DNA of 64,000 nt from G965230615 sp965230615 (GCA_965230615.1 OZ246012.1:3286001-3350000), one strand, 5' to 3'. Counted from the first letter of the stretch, positions 37,835 through 49,048 are shown. Notes: generated from the letters alone by a model not told the origin. Numbers and translations are program-made.

Positions 37835-38455
37835 ATGAAGAAAATTTTAGGGGCTTTTATATTGTTGCTGATGACTGTTTCTGTTAATGCAGAAAACTAT
37901 TCTTATTTTGAACTAGGTGTCGGTAAAGCGGAATATGAAACCAGTATACGTGCTTTGGGCGTGGAGCTGGAGTTTGTTGAAGATGATTCAGGGAGTCTTG
38001 GCTTTCGATATGCGTTTGGTTTTAATGAAAACTGGGCTTTAGAGTTAGGCTATGCTGATTTAGACGAAGTAAGGCGTTCTATTGGCGGACAGTTTACGAC
38101 AGTAGCAGAAGCCAGAGCGATTACCATTGGTGCTGCTGGCTCATGGGATATAAACGAGCGCTTTGATATTTTTGCGCGCGTAGGTATTGCTAGCTGGGAA
38201 ATTGATGCCAAGGTAAGAGCTGATTTAAGTAGTGTAGGAGTTAATATTGCCGGGTTGCCTGCGAATGGCGATTTTGGCTTAGGTGCTGATGGGGAAGATG
38301 CTTATCTTGGGTTTGGTATTCGCTATGCTTTGAATGAGCAATCTTATGCGGGCCTGTCATACACAGTATATGCCTTCGAAGGTGACTTGTCAGAGGGGGT
38401 AGATGCTGAGTATGACATTGAAGAGCTGGCATTTATTGTAGGACGTCGCTTCTGA
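37835..38455 (+). CDS. small outer-membrane beta-barrel protein (OmpA/OmpW-like fold)
   Basis: 206 residues. Sec signal peptide MKKILGAFILLLMTVSVNA with cleavage before ENYSY. The mature part alternates polar and aromatic/hydrophobic residues in about eight strands (YSYFELGVGKAEYE, GSLGFRYAFGFNENWALELGYADL, FDIFARVGIASWEI, AYLGFGIRYALNEQSYAGLSYTVY) and ends in a terminal Phe (VGRRF), the BamA recognition signature. It resembles the OMP beta-barrel family used as structural or adhesin-like porins. Monocistronic: AT-rich spacer upstream, perfect terminator downstream. Function unknown. Confidence 0.8.
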   Translation: MKKILGAFILLLMTVSVNAENYSYFELGVGKAEYETSIRALGVELEFVEDDSGSLGFRYAFGFNENWALELGYADLDEVRRSIGGQFTTVAEARAITIGAAGSWDINERFDIFARVGIASWEIDAKVRADLSSVGVNIAGLPANGDFGLGADGEDAYLGFGIRYALNEQSYAGLSYTVYAFEGDLSEGVDAEYDIEELAFIVGRRF

Positions 38456-38563
38456 GTCGCATAAGGTATTAGGTGTTGTCTGCCTAATGTGTGCAGCGCC
38501 TATAGATATTAAGTTACATAACTGCAAGTATGCTAACTATTTGTGAATAATCATGAGTATGTT

Positions 38564-38596
38564 CTTGAGGCTAGTGCAAATAGCACTAGCCTCAAG
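38564..38596 (+). terminator. terminator between the OMP gene and hemE
   Basis: A 14-base perfect stem (CTTGAGGCTAGTGC at 38564-38577, GCACTAGCCTCAAG at 38583-38596) with a 5-base loop, followed on the plus strand by CTTGTTTTTTG. It acts for the OMP gene. On the minus strand, towards which hemE reads, the same hairpin lacks a U-run. Confidence 0.85.
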
Positions 38597-38668
38597 CTTG
38601 TTTTTTGTGAGACTTGAAGCCAGTCATAGTCATGCTATGGTTGCTTTATTTGACTAAGTGACTTGTTG

Positions 38669-39730
38669 CTATTTGTATTGAGGGCTTAGCGCTTGCACAG
38701 CTTCTACGAGTGCAGCAACATGTTCAGGGTTGATGTGTTGGTGAATGCCGTGACCTAAGTTAAACACATGGCCGTGTCCATGCCCGTAGCTGGCAAGCAC
38801 TTTCGCCACTTCGTTGCGAATGACTTCAGGCGAAGCATATAAGGTAGATGGATCAAGGTTACCTTGCAGTGTTACTTTGTCTTGAGTTAGTGTGCGTGCA
38901 TCAGCTAATGGCGTTGTCCAGTCAACTCCCAATGCGTTGCAGCCGGTGGCGGCCATTTTGTCTAGCCATTGCCCGCCATTTTTAGTAAACAAGGTTACTG
39001 GGATGGTTTGGCCTTCATGCTCGCGATTGAGTCCTTGTACGATTTGTTGCATGTACGCAAGAGAAAATGATTGATAATTTTCAGGTGATAACACACCGCC
39101 CCAAGTATCGAAAATCATGACAGCTTGTGCGCCAGCAGCAATTTGCGCATTGAGATAGTCAGTTACCGCAACGGCATTTTTGTGCAGTAATTTATGCATG
39201 ACATCAGGTGTGTCGAACAGCATTTTTTTGATTTGACCAAAATCTTTGCTGGAGCCGCCCTCTACCATGTAGGTGGCTAATGTCCAGGGGCTGCCAGAGA
39301 AACCTATTAAAGGTACTTTGCCGTCAAGCTCTTTGCGAATCAAGCGCACTGCATCCATCACATAGCGCAGCTCACCTTCTGGGTCAGGGTTGGGTAATGC
39401 GTCGACGGCTTTGGCATCTGTGATTGGGTTGGTAAAACGTGGTCCTTCGCCTTGGCTGAAGTAAAGCCCTAAGCCCATCGCATCAGGTATCGTCAGAATA
39501 TCCGAGAATAAAATGGCGGCGTCTAAGGCATAACGGCGTAGCGGTTGCATGGTTACTTCACAGGCCAGCTCTGGGTTGGTGCAAAGATCCATAAAACTGC
39601 CTGCTTTGGCGCGTGTCTCGCGGTATTCAGGTAAATAGCGACCGGCTTGTCGCATGATCCAAATGGGCGTGCGATCAACGGGTTGTTGTAATAGCGCACG
39701 AATAAAGCGGTCGTTTTTTAATGCGGTCAT
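38669..39730 (-). CDS. hemE: uroporphyrinogen decarboxylase
   Basis: Decarboxylates uroporphyrinogen III to coproporphyrinogen III in heme synthesis. 353 residues from the ATG at 39730; the GTG at 39742 would add four. Signatures: [24 protein letters not shown] at the N-terminus, [17 protein letters not shown] near 147-163, [13 protein letters not shown] near 215 and [16 protein letters not shown] near the C-terminus. It lies 56 bases downstream of gltD. The gltD-hemE order is conserved with Pseudomonas, where gltB normally precedes. Confidence 0.97.
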   Translation of the reverse strand: MTALKNDRFIRALLQQPVDRTPIWIMRQAGRYLPEYRETRAKAGSFMDLCTNPELACEVTMQPLRRYALDAAILFSDILTIPDAMGLGLYFSQGEGPRFTNPITDAKAVDALPNPDPEGELRYVMDAVRLIRKELDGKVPLIGFSGSPWTLATYMVEGGSSKDFGQIKKMLFDTPDVMHKLLHKNAVAVTDYLNAQIAAGAQAVMIFDTWGGVLSPENYQSFSLAYMQQIVQGLNREHEGQTIPVTLFTKNGGQWLDKMAATGCNALGVDWTTPLADARTLTQDKVTLQGNLDPSTLYASPEVIRNEVAKVLASYGHGHGHVFNLGHGIHQHINPEHVAALVEAVQALSPQYK

Positions 39731-39786
39731 TGTTTTTTGCACAAAGAAATAGCTTGATGTTTCTTTGTGTTCCTTGTTAATTAAGA

Positions 39787-41208
<1,422 letters not shown>

Positions 41209-41376
41209 TTAACTCTTCTGCTTTGGCGGCCTGTTTTTGGCAGGCAAAACAACCCCCCCGGCCTAGTATTCGGGATGATTGTTAAAAGTTAACAAAACGG
41301 CGATATCGCTGTCACTTGGGTGCTTCTAATATCAATTTGGCCCCAGACTTTATGAGATTGGGACAACAAACCGGGT

Positions 41377-41838
41377 TTAAGCGTTCAGTCGGGCCTTTAT
41401 GTCACCGCTGACCTTGCCCATATCAGCTCTGCCTTGTAATTTGGGCTTTAGCAGGCCCATCACTTTGCCCATATCTTTGATGGACTCCGCGCCACTAGCC
41501 TCTATGGCTTCATTTATCAGTGCTTGAATCTCATCGCCGCTCAATGCTTGCGGCAGGTATCGTTGAATGACTTCTAGTTCGCTGCTTTCTTTGGCAACTA
41601 AGTCGTCGCGTTGAGCTTGTTGGTATTGCTCGATGGACTCTTTGCGTTGTTTGACCATCTTATCCAGCACAGCAATGATTTGTGCGTCATCAAGTGAAAT
41701 ACGCTCATCCACTTCGCGTTGCTTAATCGCCGCCATAACCAGACGCAGGGTTGCCAAGTCGGCTTTGTTGCCGGATTTCATGGCGGTCTTTACGTCACTC
41801 TGTAGGCGCTCTTTTAGCTCACTGCTTGTTTCTGTCAT
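41377..41838 (-). CDS. yqeY: GatB/YqeY domain protein
   Basis: 153 residues; same fold as the tRNA-binding YqeY domain at the C-terminus of the amidotransferase subunit GatB. Typical features are ELKERLQSDVKTAMKSGNK, LATLRLVMAAIKQREVD, LDKMVKQRKESIEQYQQAQRDDL, EELEVIQRYLPQ-like ELEVIQRYLPQALSG, and the C-terminal MGKVMGLLKPKLQGRADMGKVSGDIKARL. It lies 20 bases downstream of rpsU, the conserved rpsU-yqeY pair that normally continues into dnaG. Function in the free-standing form is not established. Confidence 0.93.
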   Translation of the reverse strand: MTETSSELKERLQSDVKTAMKSGNKADLATLRLVMAAIKQREVDERISLDDAQIIAVLDKMVKQRKESIEQYQQAQRDDLVAKESSELEVIQRYLPQALSGDEIQALINEAIEASGAESIKDMGKVMGLLKPKLQGRADMGKVSGDIKARLNA

Positions 41839-41858
41839 TGGAAACCCGTCCAGGCCTA

Positions 41859-42074
41859 TTAGTAAAGGCGTGTTCTACGGGAGATGTCTTTAGACAAACG
41901 TTTCTGATGGCGCTTGACCGCTGCGGCTAATTTGCGTTTGCGAGCTGTTGTCGGCTTTTCATAGAACTCACGTCGACGCGTTTCTGTTAATACACCGGCT
42001 TTTTCGCAAGTTCTTTTAAAGCGTCGAATCGCAGATTCGAACGGCTCGTTCTCTTTTACACGTACACTAGGCAT
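41859..42074 (-). CDS. rpsU: 30S ribosomal protein S21
   Basis: 71 residues, standard length. The sequence [20 protein letters not shown]...[23 protein letters not shown] is unmistakable S21. The start at 42072-42074 was chosen because family proteins begin MPxVRVKE; the longer reading to 42158 is not needed. A consensus TATAAT (minus strand, 42108-42113) provides a likely -10. It diverges from tsaD, a conserved arrangement. Confidence 0.97.
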   Translation of the reverse strand: MPSVRVKENEPFESAIRRFKRTCEKAGVLTETRRREFYEKPTTARKRKLAAAVKRHQKRLSKDISRRTRLY

Positions 42075-42107
42075 TAAAATTTGCTCATTTAGAAAAATGG
42101 GTCGCGA

Positions 42108-42113
42108 ATTATA
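42108..42113 (-). promoter_or_regulatory. -10 element of the rpsU promoter
   Basis: Consensus TATAAT on the minus strand, 34 bases upstream of the rpsU start. The -35 position (TGGCAT at 17-base spacing) is weak. Growth-rate-controlled ribosomal promoters often have such strong -10 elements. Confidence 0.5.
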
Positions 42114-42225
42114 ATGGTCTAGGGGGCAATATGCCAGCAATTCAGCATGAATTAGCAATGAAATACCTGAAAGCCGTCGAATATGAAATAATGGCCGCCT
42201 TTTGTTACCAAATGACCCAAAGAGT

Positions 42226-43290
42226 ATGCTTATATTAGGTATAGAAACGTCTTGCGATGAGACCGGCTTAGCGCTGTATGACGACCAGCGGGGGTTGCTG
42301 GGGCATGTGTTACATAGCCAGGTGGACCTGCATGCAACCTATGGTGGTGTTGTGCCGGAGTTGGCATCACGCGATCATATTCGTCGTTTAACGCCCTTGT
42401 TGCGTCGTTTGCTTGAGGAAAATACTTGTAATCTCAATGACTTAAGCGCAGTGGCCTATACAGCAGGCCCTGGTTTGCTGGGTGCTTTGCTAACCGGAGC
42501 AGCCTTTGGGCGCAGCCTGGCCTGGGGCTTAGGTATACCATCTATACCCGTCAATCATATGGAAGGTCATTTATTAGCGCCAATGTTGGAAGAAAATGCA
42601 CCGCAATGCCCGTTTATTGCCTTGTTGGTGTCTGGTGGGCATACCCAGCTGGTGAGGGTGGCTGGGATTGGTGAATATGAATTATTAGGTGAGAGTCTCG
42701 ATGATGCGGCAGGAGAGGCTTTCGACAAAACGGCGCAGTTGTTGGGGTTAGGGTACCCGGGTGGTCCCGCATTGGCCAAACTGGCGGAAAAAGGCCAAGC
42801 GGGTCGATTTCGCTTTCCCAGACCAATGGTTGATAGGCCTGGCTTGGATTTCAGTTTTAGTGGGCTAAAAACTTTCGCACTCAATACTATTAATAAAGAG
42901 GCTGATGATGAGCAGACGCGCGCCGATATCGCGCATGCCTTTGAAGAGGCTGTTGTTGATGTATTGAGTATTAAGTGCCGCCGAGCTCTGCAGCAAACGG
43001 GTTTATCTACCCTGATTATGGCGGGTGGTGTGAGCGCCAATAAGCGTTTGCGTGCCCGTATGGCGGAAGTCACGGCCGCAATGTCGGCTCAGGTATGCTA
43101 TCCGCGTTTTGAGTTTTGTACGGATAATGGCGCTATGATTGCCTATGCTGGCTATGTACGTTGGCAGCAGGCTCAGCAAGAGGCCGAGATAGCCGGAGCA
43201 GGCGGTGTTACGGGATTAGCCGAGGCATTGCCGCTGGCGATTAAGGCGCAGGCACGCTGGCCAATTTATTCATTGGGTGCCAATGATTAA
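42226..43290 (+). CDS. tsaD: tRNA N6-adenosine threonylcarbamoyltransferase
   Basis: Transfers threonylcarbamoyl to A37 of ANN-decoding tRNAs with TsaB/TsaE. 354 residues from the ATG at 42226 (TTG at 42202 is less likely). Motifs: [16 protein letters not shown] at the N-terminus, [13 protein letters not shown] with metal-binding His near 110-118, [35 protein letters not shown] near 160-185 and [15 protein letters not shown] near 270. It diverges from rpsU and overlaps the convergent plsY by four bases at its stop codon. Confidence 0.97.
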   Translation: MLILGIETSCDETGLALYDDQRGLLGHVLHSQVDLHATYGGVVPELASRDHIRRLTPLLRRLLEENTCNLNDLSAVAYTAGPGLLGALLTGAAFGRSLAWGLGIPSIPVNHMEGHLLAPMLEENAPQCPFIALLVSGGHTQLVRVAGIGEYELLGESLDDAAGEAFDKTAQLLGLGYPGGPALAKLAEKGQAGRFRFPRPMVDRPGLDFSFSGLKTFALNTINKEADDEQTRADIAHAFEEAVVDVLSIKCRRALQQTGLSTLIMAGGVSANKRLRARMAEVTAAMSAQVCYPRFEFCTDNGAMIAYAGYVRWQQAQQEAEIAGAGGVTGLAEALPLAIKAQARWPIYSLGAND

Positions 43291-43934
43291 GGCTTATTAC
43301 CTATTTTATCTTCCTGCCCTTGCAGGAGCCGCTGAATATTACTGCGATGCCGCCAGAAAATCAGCACGGTCATAAAAGTGATAAGCGCGGTGATGATGGT
43401 GGACTGTAACCACCAGGCAGTAAATAAAGGCGTGAGGGCAAAGGCGATCAAGGCTGCCAAGCCTGAGATTTTAAAGCCAAATGCCATTAGCAGCCAGGTA
43501 CCTGCTGTCATTAGGCCAATAGGCCATGCAATACCGAATAAAGCGCCCAAGGCAGTGGCAACCCCTTTGCCACCTTTAAAGTCGAAAAAAACGGGGTAGA
43601 GATGGCCTAGAAAAGCAGCCAGGCCGGTTATAGTGGGTAACAAGCTGATGCTGCGGCTGTGCTCAATAAGATCGCTATTCAAAGAGTGTTGTACAATAAG
43701 GCTGCAGATAAGAACCGGAATGAAGCCTTTCAGGCCATCGCCTAGCAAGGTGATAATAGCGGCTTTTTTGCCGCCGAAACGCAATACATTCGTTGCGCCT
43801 GGGTTGCCTGAGCCTTCACTACGTGGGTCAGGTAAGCCCATTAGCTGGCAAGTAATAATGGCAGTTGAAATAGAGCCGAGTAAGTAGCCGAAAGCCACAA
43901 AAAGCAAATAGTGTAATAAGAGTGCAGAGTCCAT
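43287..43934 (-). CDS. plsY: acyl-phosphate:glycerol-3-phosphate acyltransferase
   Basis: Polytopic inner-membrane enzyme that acylates glycerol-3-phosphate from acyl-phosphate. 215 residues with about five transmembrane helices. Conserved loops: [40 protein letters not shown] (catalytic loop 1), [23 protein letters not shown] (loop 2) and [17 protein letters not shown] (loop 3). It is convergent with tsaD and overlaps it by 4 bases; this neighbourhood is conserved in gammaproteobacteria. Confidence 0.96.
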   Translation of the reverse strand: MDSALLLHYLLFVAFGYLLGSISTAIITCQLMGLPDPRSEGSGNPGATNVLRFGGKKAAIITLLGDGLKGFIPVLICSLIVQHSLNSDLIEHSRSISLLPTITGLAAFLGHLYPVFFDFKGGKGVATALGALFGIAWPIGLMTAGTWLLMAFGFKISGLAALIAFALTPLFTAWWLQSTIITALITFMTVLIFWRHRSNIQRLLQGQEDKIGNKP

Positions 43935-44003
43935 AAGGCGCTCATTGTTCCGCTAAACCGACATAGTAACCAAAAGCAAGCTGACAGAGAACCTTAAAGA
44001 GCA

Positions 44004-44819
44004 GTGGTTTTGAAAGAGCAAGCAGTGAACAATAATTTATCGGTGGACATCAGTGGTCAGGGTCCGGACTTGGTATTACTGCATGGTTGGGGGATGCACA
44101 GTGAGGTGTGGCAGCCATTATTACCCTTTTTAGAGGCGTCTTACACAATTTATCGTGTGGATTTGCCAGGACATGGTAATAGTCGGTGTATGCCAGTGGC
44201 AACAACGGATGAACAGCAAGCAAATTTAACGTTGTGGTTGCAGGCATTATTAGCGGTTACCCCGTCGCATGCTATTTGGCTGGGTTGGTCGCTCGGCGGC
44301 CTGTTGGCGCTTGCTATGGCACAGCACTATGCTGTGCGGGTGAATAAACTTATATTGCTGGCTAGCTCTGCTAAATTTGTGGCTGGTGAGGCTTGGCCGC
44401 ATGCCATGCCAGTAGCGGATATGCAGCAGTTTAGGCAGCGCCTCGCGGATGATCCGCTTGCGACGCTGGAGTATTTTATTCGTCTGCAAACACTGGGTGG
44501 GCAGCAGTCGCGCCCACAGTTACGCACGCTTAAGCATTTGTTGGCCACCCGAGCTGTGGCAAATGAGCAGGCTTTGCGCACGGGCTTACAGTTACTGCAG
44601 GGGCTGGATTTGCGTGCAGCGCTGGCGGCTGTCGAATGTCCAAGCTTGCTGCTGCTCGGTGAGCATGACCCGCTAGTACCTGCCGCTGTGGCGGCCGATA
44701 TGGCGGTTATTAATCCTCAGTTGCAGTCCTATACTTTGCCTGATTGCGGTCATTTGCCGCAACTTGGCCAGCCGGCAGCACTGGCTGAGCAAATAAATAC
44801 TTGGTGTAAGAGGCGGTAA
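44004..44819 (+). CDS. bioH: pimeloyl-[acyl-carrier protein] methyl ester esterase
   Basis: Alpha/beta hydrolase that removes the methyl ester from pimeloyl-ACP methyl ester, closing the BioC-BioH route to pimelate. 271 residues. Oxyanion region LLHGWGMHSEVWQPLL, nucleophile elbow GWSLGG (Ser about 93), Asp in LLGEHDPLVPAAVA and His in CGHLPQLGQPAAL complete the triad. No ATG start; GTG at 44004 is used here, and GTG at 44025 is an alternative. bioC follows 6 bases later, which supports the functional call. Confidence 0.9.
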   Translation: MVLKEQAVNNNLSVDISGQGPDLVLLHGWGMHSEVWQPLLPFLEASYTIYRVDLPGHGNSRCMPVATTDEQQANLTLWLQALLAVTPSHAIWLGWSLGGLLALAMAQHYAVRVNKLILLASSAKFVAGEAWPHAMPVADMQQFRQRLADDPLATLEYFIRLQTLGGQQSRPQLRTLKHLLATRAVANEQALRTGLQLLQGLDLRAALAAVECPSLLLLGEHDPLVPAAVAADMAVINPQLQSYTLPDCGHLPQLGQPAALAEQINTWCKRR

Positions 44820-44825
44820 AAACAG

Positions 44826-45689
44826 GTGGCAGAGCACACAGTAAGGCGCGCCTTTTCATTGGCGGCAAAGACCTATAGCGATGCAGCTGCTTTGCAGCGT
44901 GAAGTCAATGAACGGCTGTTCGAGCGCTTGGATCTATTGAAAATAGCGCCAGAAGCTGTGCTTGATGCAGGGGCAGGCATCGGTTTTGGTTATCGCTCAT
45001 TGCTAAAACGATATAAAAAAGCGCATATTGTTGCTTTGGACTTTGCTTTGCCCATGTTGCGGGAGTTGCGTGGCCAGAGCCAGTTCTGGCGGCGTCCAAG
45101 TTGTGTTTGTGCTGATATTGCAGCATTGCCGTTTGCGGATAACAGCTTTGATCTGCTGTACTCGAGTCTGGCGTTGCAGTGGTGTGAGGATTTGTCGCCG
45201 GTGTTTAGTGAGGCTTTGCGGGTGCTAAAGCCAGGCGGGGCATTGCTATTTTCCAGCTTGGGGCCAGATACGCTTTATGAGCTGCGGCAAAGTTGGGCCG
45301 CAGTCGACCAGATGCCGCATGTCAATGTTTTTTTGGATATGCACTTGGTAGGCGATGCGATGTTGCAGGCGGGTTTGCAGGATCCTGTTGTTGATGTTGA
45401 ACGGCTAGTGTTAACGTATAAAGCCCCTTTAGACTTATTGCGGGAATTAAAGCACCTTGGTGCGCAAAGTGTGCCGGGTCGAGCAAATCGTTTGACGGGT
45501 AAGCGCCGTTTAGGTGCTATGCAGGAGGCTTATGCCGCTCATCGCACTGAACAGGGGCTTTATCCTGCGACTTACGAGGTCATTTATGGTTTGGCGTGGA
45601 AGCCTAATGGTAAGCCGACTGGTCAAAGTGACATGGCGATGTCAGAGCAGCCTTTGCATTTCAAGCCACATATCCCGAATAAAAACTGA
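44826..45689 (+). CDS. bioC: malonyl-[acyl-carrier protein] O-methyltransferase
   Basis: SAM-dependent methyltransferase that methylates malonyl-ACP to prime pimelate synthesis. 287 residues from a GTG start with AGGCGG about 10 bases upstream inside the bioH end. SAM motif I is VLDAGAGIGFGYRSLL (about 39-54); also visible are FADNSFDLLYSSLALQWCEDL and LRVLKPGGALLFSSLGPDTLYELR, characteristic of BioC. Translationally linked to bioH; bioB/F/D are not in the window. Confidence 0.93.
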   Translation: MAEHTVRRAFSLAAKTYSDAAALQREVNERLFERLDLLKIAPEAVLDAGAGIGFGYRSLLKRYKKAHIVALDFALPMLRELRGQSQFWRRPSCVCADIAALPFADNSFDLLYSSLALQWCEDLSPVFSEALRVLKPGGALLFSSLGPDTLYELRQSWAAVDQMPHVNVFLDMHLVGDAMLQAGLQDPVVDVERLVLTYKAPLDLLRELKHLGAQSVPGRANRLTGKRRLGAMQEAYAAHRTEQGLYPATYEVIYGLAWKPNGKPTGQSDMAMSEQPLHFKPHIPNKN

Positions 45690-46023
45690 TGAGTGCTGCC
45701 AAATAAAAAAAAGTCACTTATTCGAAAAAAAATATCGCAAAGTCATCTCATTAATCGCCAAATTATATATAATCGCGACCTCGTAATAATTACTGCCGTA
45801 AACGACAAATCACAGGAATAATGAGTTTGGCCGATAGGGTAATCAGCTGGCATGGCTGTGTTGTTACAAAGGCTGGTAGGCGTCAAACAATTGGCGTTTG
45901 TCGAAAAATGTTCTGGTTTTGTAAGCGCATGTTTAATGCCATAAGCGCATTCAATGAAGCATACAAACCATAAAATCGGTTACAATAGCCGAAGTTTGCA
46001 GATCGAGTTGAGGAGATAACTAA
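45690..46023. other. leader/promoter region of the cytochrome oxidase operon
   Basis: No gene. It starts with A-rich runs, then contains the 9-base direct repeat TAAGCGCAT at 45922-45930 and 45942-45950 (20 bases apart, two helical turns), a TACAAT -10-like hexamer at 45981-45986, and a GAGGAGA ribosome site before coxB. The -35 region is poor, which would fit activator-dependent expression (inference). Confidence 0.5.
45922..45950 (+). promoter_or_regulatory. 9-bp direct repeat upstream of coxB, possible activator site
   Basis: Two identical TAAGCGCAT boxes with a centre-to-centre distance of 20 bases lie immediately upstream of a TACAAT -10-like element (45981-45986). They would sit near -47 and -67 of the inferred start, where class I/II activators bind. 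The regulator is unknown. Confidence 0.4.
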
Positions 46024-46842
46024 ATGCTGAAGCCCAGAGCCGTATTGGCCCTTCTGAGCAGTGGCTTTTTGTGCTTGCTATCATTGCCTGTCGTTGCCGA
46101 CTGGGCCGTGAATATGCCAGAAGGTGTGACCGCTATCAGCCGAGAAGTATATCAGTTGCACATGATCATTTTTTGGATCTGTGTTGTTATTGGTATTGGC
46201 GTATTTGGTGTTATGTTTTGGTCAATTATGCACCACCGTAAATCGAAAGGTGCCCAAGCCGCTAATTTCCATGAGAGCCATACCGTGGAAATTATATGGA
46301 CGATTATCCCTTTCATCATTTTAATCGTTATGGCAGTCCCTGCCGCCAAAACCCTGATAAAAATGGAAGATACTTCCAATGCTGACTTAACCTTGAAAGT
46401 CACCGGCTATCAGTGGATGTGGCGTTACGACTACCTGGAAGACGGTGTATCCTTCTATAGCAAGCTGGATGCGGAGAGTAATGCGGCACGACAATTAAAC
46501 TCTGGTATTGATCCCAATACAGTGCCTAACTACCTGCTGAATGTGGATAAGCCTGTGGTATTGCCTATCAATAAAAAAATAAGGATTTTATTGACCGCCA
46601 GCGACGTGATTCATGCCTGGTGGGTGCCTGAGTTAGCTGTGAAAAAAGACGCTATTCCGGGTTTTGTCAATGAAATGTGGACCAAGATTGATGAGCCAGG
46701 TATTTACCGTGGCCAGTGTGCGGAGCTATGCGGCAAGGATCATGGCTTTATGCCGATTGTCGTCAAAGCAGTAACCGAAGAAGAATATGAAGCGTGGGTG
46801 GCTGAACAGACTGGTAGTGCCACCGCCACGGCTTCTCTATAG
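46024..46842 (+). CDS. coxB: cytochrome c oxidase subunit II
   Basis: Carries the CuA centre that accepts electrons from cytochrome c; periplasmic cupredoxin domain anchored by two transmembrane helices. 272 residues. Signal peptide LLSLPVVADW, TM helices around 45-67 and 90-110, the Trp-rich GYQWMWRYDY, DVIHAWWVPELAVKKDAIPG and the CuA ligand loop GQCAELCGKDHGFMPIVV (about 225-242). The C-terminal cytochrome c extension seen in caa3 types is absent. GAGGAGA ribosome site. First gene of the cox operon. Confidence 0.97.
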   Translation: MLKPRAVLALLSSGFLCLLSLPVVADWAVNMPEGVTAISREVYQLHMIIFWICVVIGIGVFGVMFWSIMHHRKSKGAQAANFHESHTVEIIWTIIPFIILIVMAVPAAKTLIKMEDTSNADLTLKVTGYQWMWRYDYLEDGVSFYSKLDAESNAARQLNSGIDPNTVPNYLLNVDKPVVLPINKKIRILLTASDVIHAWWVPELAVKKDAIPGFVNEMWTKIDEPGIYRGQCAELCGKDHGFMPIVVKAVTEEEYEAWVAEQTGSATATASL

Positions 46843-46861
46843 ACGCATTGAGGAATACAAG

Positions 46862-48463
46862 ATGAGTACTACAGCTGACCACGTACACGATCATCACGAT
46901 GAGCACCACCCAAAAGGGTTGGCGCGCTGGCTAACCACGACGAACCATAAAGATATCGGTACACTCTATCTTTGGTTTAGTTTTGTCATGTTTTTTGTTG
47001 GCGGCATTATGGCGCTGATTATTCGGGCTGAGCTGTTCCAGCCAGGCTTACAAGTCGTTGACCCGCAGTTTTTTAATTCTATGACAACAATGCATGCGCT
47101 GATTATGATTTTTGGCGCGGTGATGCCAGCGTTTGTTGGGCTGGCGAACTGGTTGATTCCTATGATGATCGGCGCACCTGATATGGCGCTGCCGCGTATG
47201 AACAACTGGAGCTTCTGGATTTTACCTTTCGCATTTGCCTTGTTGTTAGGTACCTTATTTATGGAGGGTGGCGCGCCCGCCAGCGGGTGGACCATGTATG
47301 CACCGTTGGTATTACAAACCGGCGATGCTTTCCCGTTCTTGATCTTTAGTGTGCATATAATGGGTGTTTCCTCAGTGATGGGGGCGATCAATATCATTGT
47401 AACCATCCTCAATATGCGTGCACCGGGTATGACTTTATTGCGCATGCCGTTATTTGTCTGGACGTGGTTGATCACCGCGTACTTATTAGTTGCAGTAATC
47501 CCGGTATTGGCGGGTGCGGTGACTATGTTGTTAACAGATAAGTTCTTTGGCACTAGCTTTTTTAATGCCGCCGGTGGTGGTGACCCTGTTATGTTCCAGC
47601 ATATATTCTGGTTCTTCGGTCATCCTGAAGTGTATATTTTGATTTTGCCTGCATTTGGTGTGATGTCGCAGATTATTCCAACATTCGCGCGTAAACGTTT
47701 GTTTGGTTATGCGTCGATGGTATATGCAAGTGCTTCAATTGCTTTTCTGTCATTCATCGTTTGGGCGCATCATATGTTTACCGTAGGCATGCCGTTAGCA
47801 GGTGAGCTGTTTTTTATGTTTGCAACGATGCTGATTGCGATACCAACGGGTGTAAAAGTGTTTAACTGGGTGGCGACTATGTGGCGTGGTGCCATGACCT
47901 TTGAAACACCAATGTTGTTTGCGCTGTCGTTTGTTGTATTGTTCACTATTGGCGGATTTTCAGGATTGATGCTGGCGATTACGCCTGCTGATTTTCAGTA
48001 CCATGATAGCTACTTTGTTGTAGCGCACTTTCATTATGTATTAGTGCCAGGTGCGATTTTTGCGATTATTGCGGGTGTTTATTACTGGTTACCAAAGTGG
48101 ACAGGTAATATGTATCACGAAGGCCTTGGTAAGTTGCACTTCTGGACTTCAATGATCTTTATGAATGTCACATTCTTCCCAATGCATTTCGTTGGTCTAG
48201 CGGGTATGCCGCGACGCATTCCTGACTATGCTGTGCAATTTGCTGACTTTAATATGATTGCCACAATAGGTGCCTTTGGTTTTGGTATATCGCAGTTGTT
48301 ATTTCTCTATATTGTTATTAAAGCGATTAAGAGTGGTGATAAGGCGACTGATCAAGTGTGGGAAGGTGCGAAAGGCTTGGAGTGGACGCTACCATCACCT
48401 GCGCCATACCATACATTTGACACACCACCGAGTGAGGAAGTGATTGTTCAGCAGCAGGCTTGA
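46862..48463 (+). CDS. coxA: cytochrome c oxidase subunit I
   Basis: Heme a/heme a3-CuB catalytic subunit, about 12 transmembrane helices, 533 residues. The start at 46862 follows a GAGGAATACAAG ribosome site; the reading frame extends upstream but overlaps coxB. CuB and Tyr-His crosslink motif FGHPEVYILILPAFG (about 265-280), HHMFTVGM, and the heme ligands in HDSYFVVAHFHYVL (about 380-395) are present. The N-terminus is His/Asp rich (TTADHVHDHHDEHH). 19 bases after coxB. Confidence 0.98.
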   Translation: MSTTADHVHDHHDEHHPKGLARWLTTTNHKDIGTLYLWFSFVMFFVGGIMALIIRAELFQPGLQVVDPQFFNSMTTMHALIMIFGAVMPAFVGLANWLIPMMIGAPDMALPRMNNWSFWILPFAFALLLGTLFMEGGAPASGWTMYAPLVLQTGDAFPFLIFSVHIMGVSSVMGAINIIVTILNMRAPGMTLLRMPLFVWTWLITAYLLVAVIPVLAGAVTMLLTDKFFGTSFFNAAGGGDPVMFQHIFWFFGHPEVYILILPAFGVMSQIIPTFARKRLFGYASMVYASASIAFLSFIVWAHHMFTVGMPLAGELFFMFATMLIAIPTGVKVFNWVATMWRGAMTFETPMLFALSFVVLFTIGGFSGLMLAITPADFQYHDSYFVVAHFHYVLVPGAIFAIIAGVYYWLPKWTGNMYHEGLGKLHFWTSMIFMNVTFFPMHFVGLAGMPRRIPDYAVQFADFNMIATIGAFGFGISQLLFLYIVIKAIKSGDKATDQVWEGAKGLEWTLPSPAPYHTFDTPPSEEVIVQQQA

Positions 48464-48475
48464 TAATCGTTTGTT

Positions 48476-49027
48476 ATGTCTGAGTTTGAGCAAAAGACAC
48501 AAGATGTAAACGCTAGCAATAAGCGAGTAACTTTTCGCTTATTGCTGGTAGTTGTTGGTATGTTTGGTTTTGGTTATGCTTTAGTGCCGTTATACGACAT
48601 TATTTGTGAAGTAACGGGCTTAAACGGTAAAACCGGTCAGGTAACAGCTGCTGAGGTTAGTGGCCCTGATTTAAGTCGTACGGTGACAGTGAAGTTTACG
48701 GCTAGTGTGAATGAGTTTGCTCCTTGGGATTTTGAACCTAATGAAGTCACTATGGAAGTTCACCCGGGCGGACTTTATAACACGAGTTATAAGGCGCGTA
48801 ATAAGACGCAAAAAGCTTTGATAGGGCAGGCTGCGCCAAGTGTTACGCCGCGAGAAGCGTCTTTGTATTTTAATAAGACAGAATGTTTTTGCTTTATCAA
48901 ACAAGCCTTTGAAGCGGGCGAGGCGCGCGATATGCCGGTGCAATTTGTGGTTGATCGTGAGTTGCCTGCGCATATTGAAACGCTTGTGCTGTCTTACACA
49001 ATGTTTGATGTAACAGATAAAAGTTAG
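48476..49027 (+). CDS. ctaG: cytochrome c oxidase assembly protein CtaG/Cox11
   Basis: Copper chaperone delivering Cu to the CuB site of subunit I. 183 residues: short cytoplasmic N-terminus, one transmembrane segment (LLLVVVGMFGFGYALVPLYDIICEV) and a periplasmic Ig-like domain with the Cu-binding CFCF motif (NKTECFCFIKQAF, about 138-150). It lies between coxA and coxC, as in other gammaproteobacteria. Confidence 0.95.
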   Translation: MSEFEQKTQDVNASNKRVTFRLLLVVVGMFGFGYALVPLYDIICEVTGLNGKTGQVTAAEVSGPDLSRTVTVKFTASVNEFAPWDFEPNEVTMEVHPGGLYNTSYKARNKTQKALIGQAAPSVTPREASLYFNKTECFCFIKQAFEAGEARDMPVQFVVDRELPAHIETLVLSYTMFDVTDKS

Positions 49028-49048
49028 AGAATTAATTGGAGAATATCC

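Noticed and set aside
42567..43073. 168-residue minus-strand ORF
   Set aside because: Antisense shadow of tsaD, which is clearly coding on the plus strand.
46966..47553. 195-residue minus-strand ORF
   Set aside because: Lies wholly antisense to coxA, whose motifs are intact; composition is that of a shadow frame and no ribosome site was seen.
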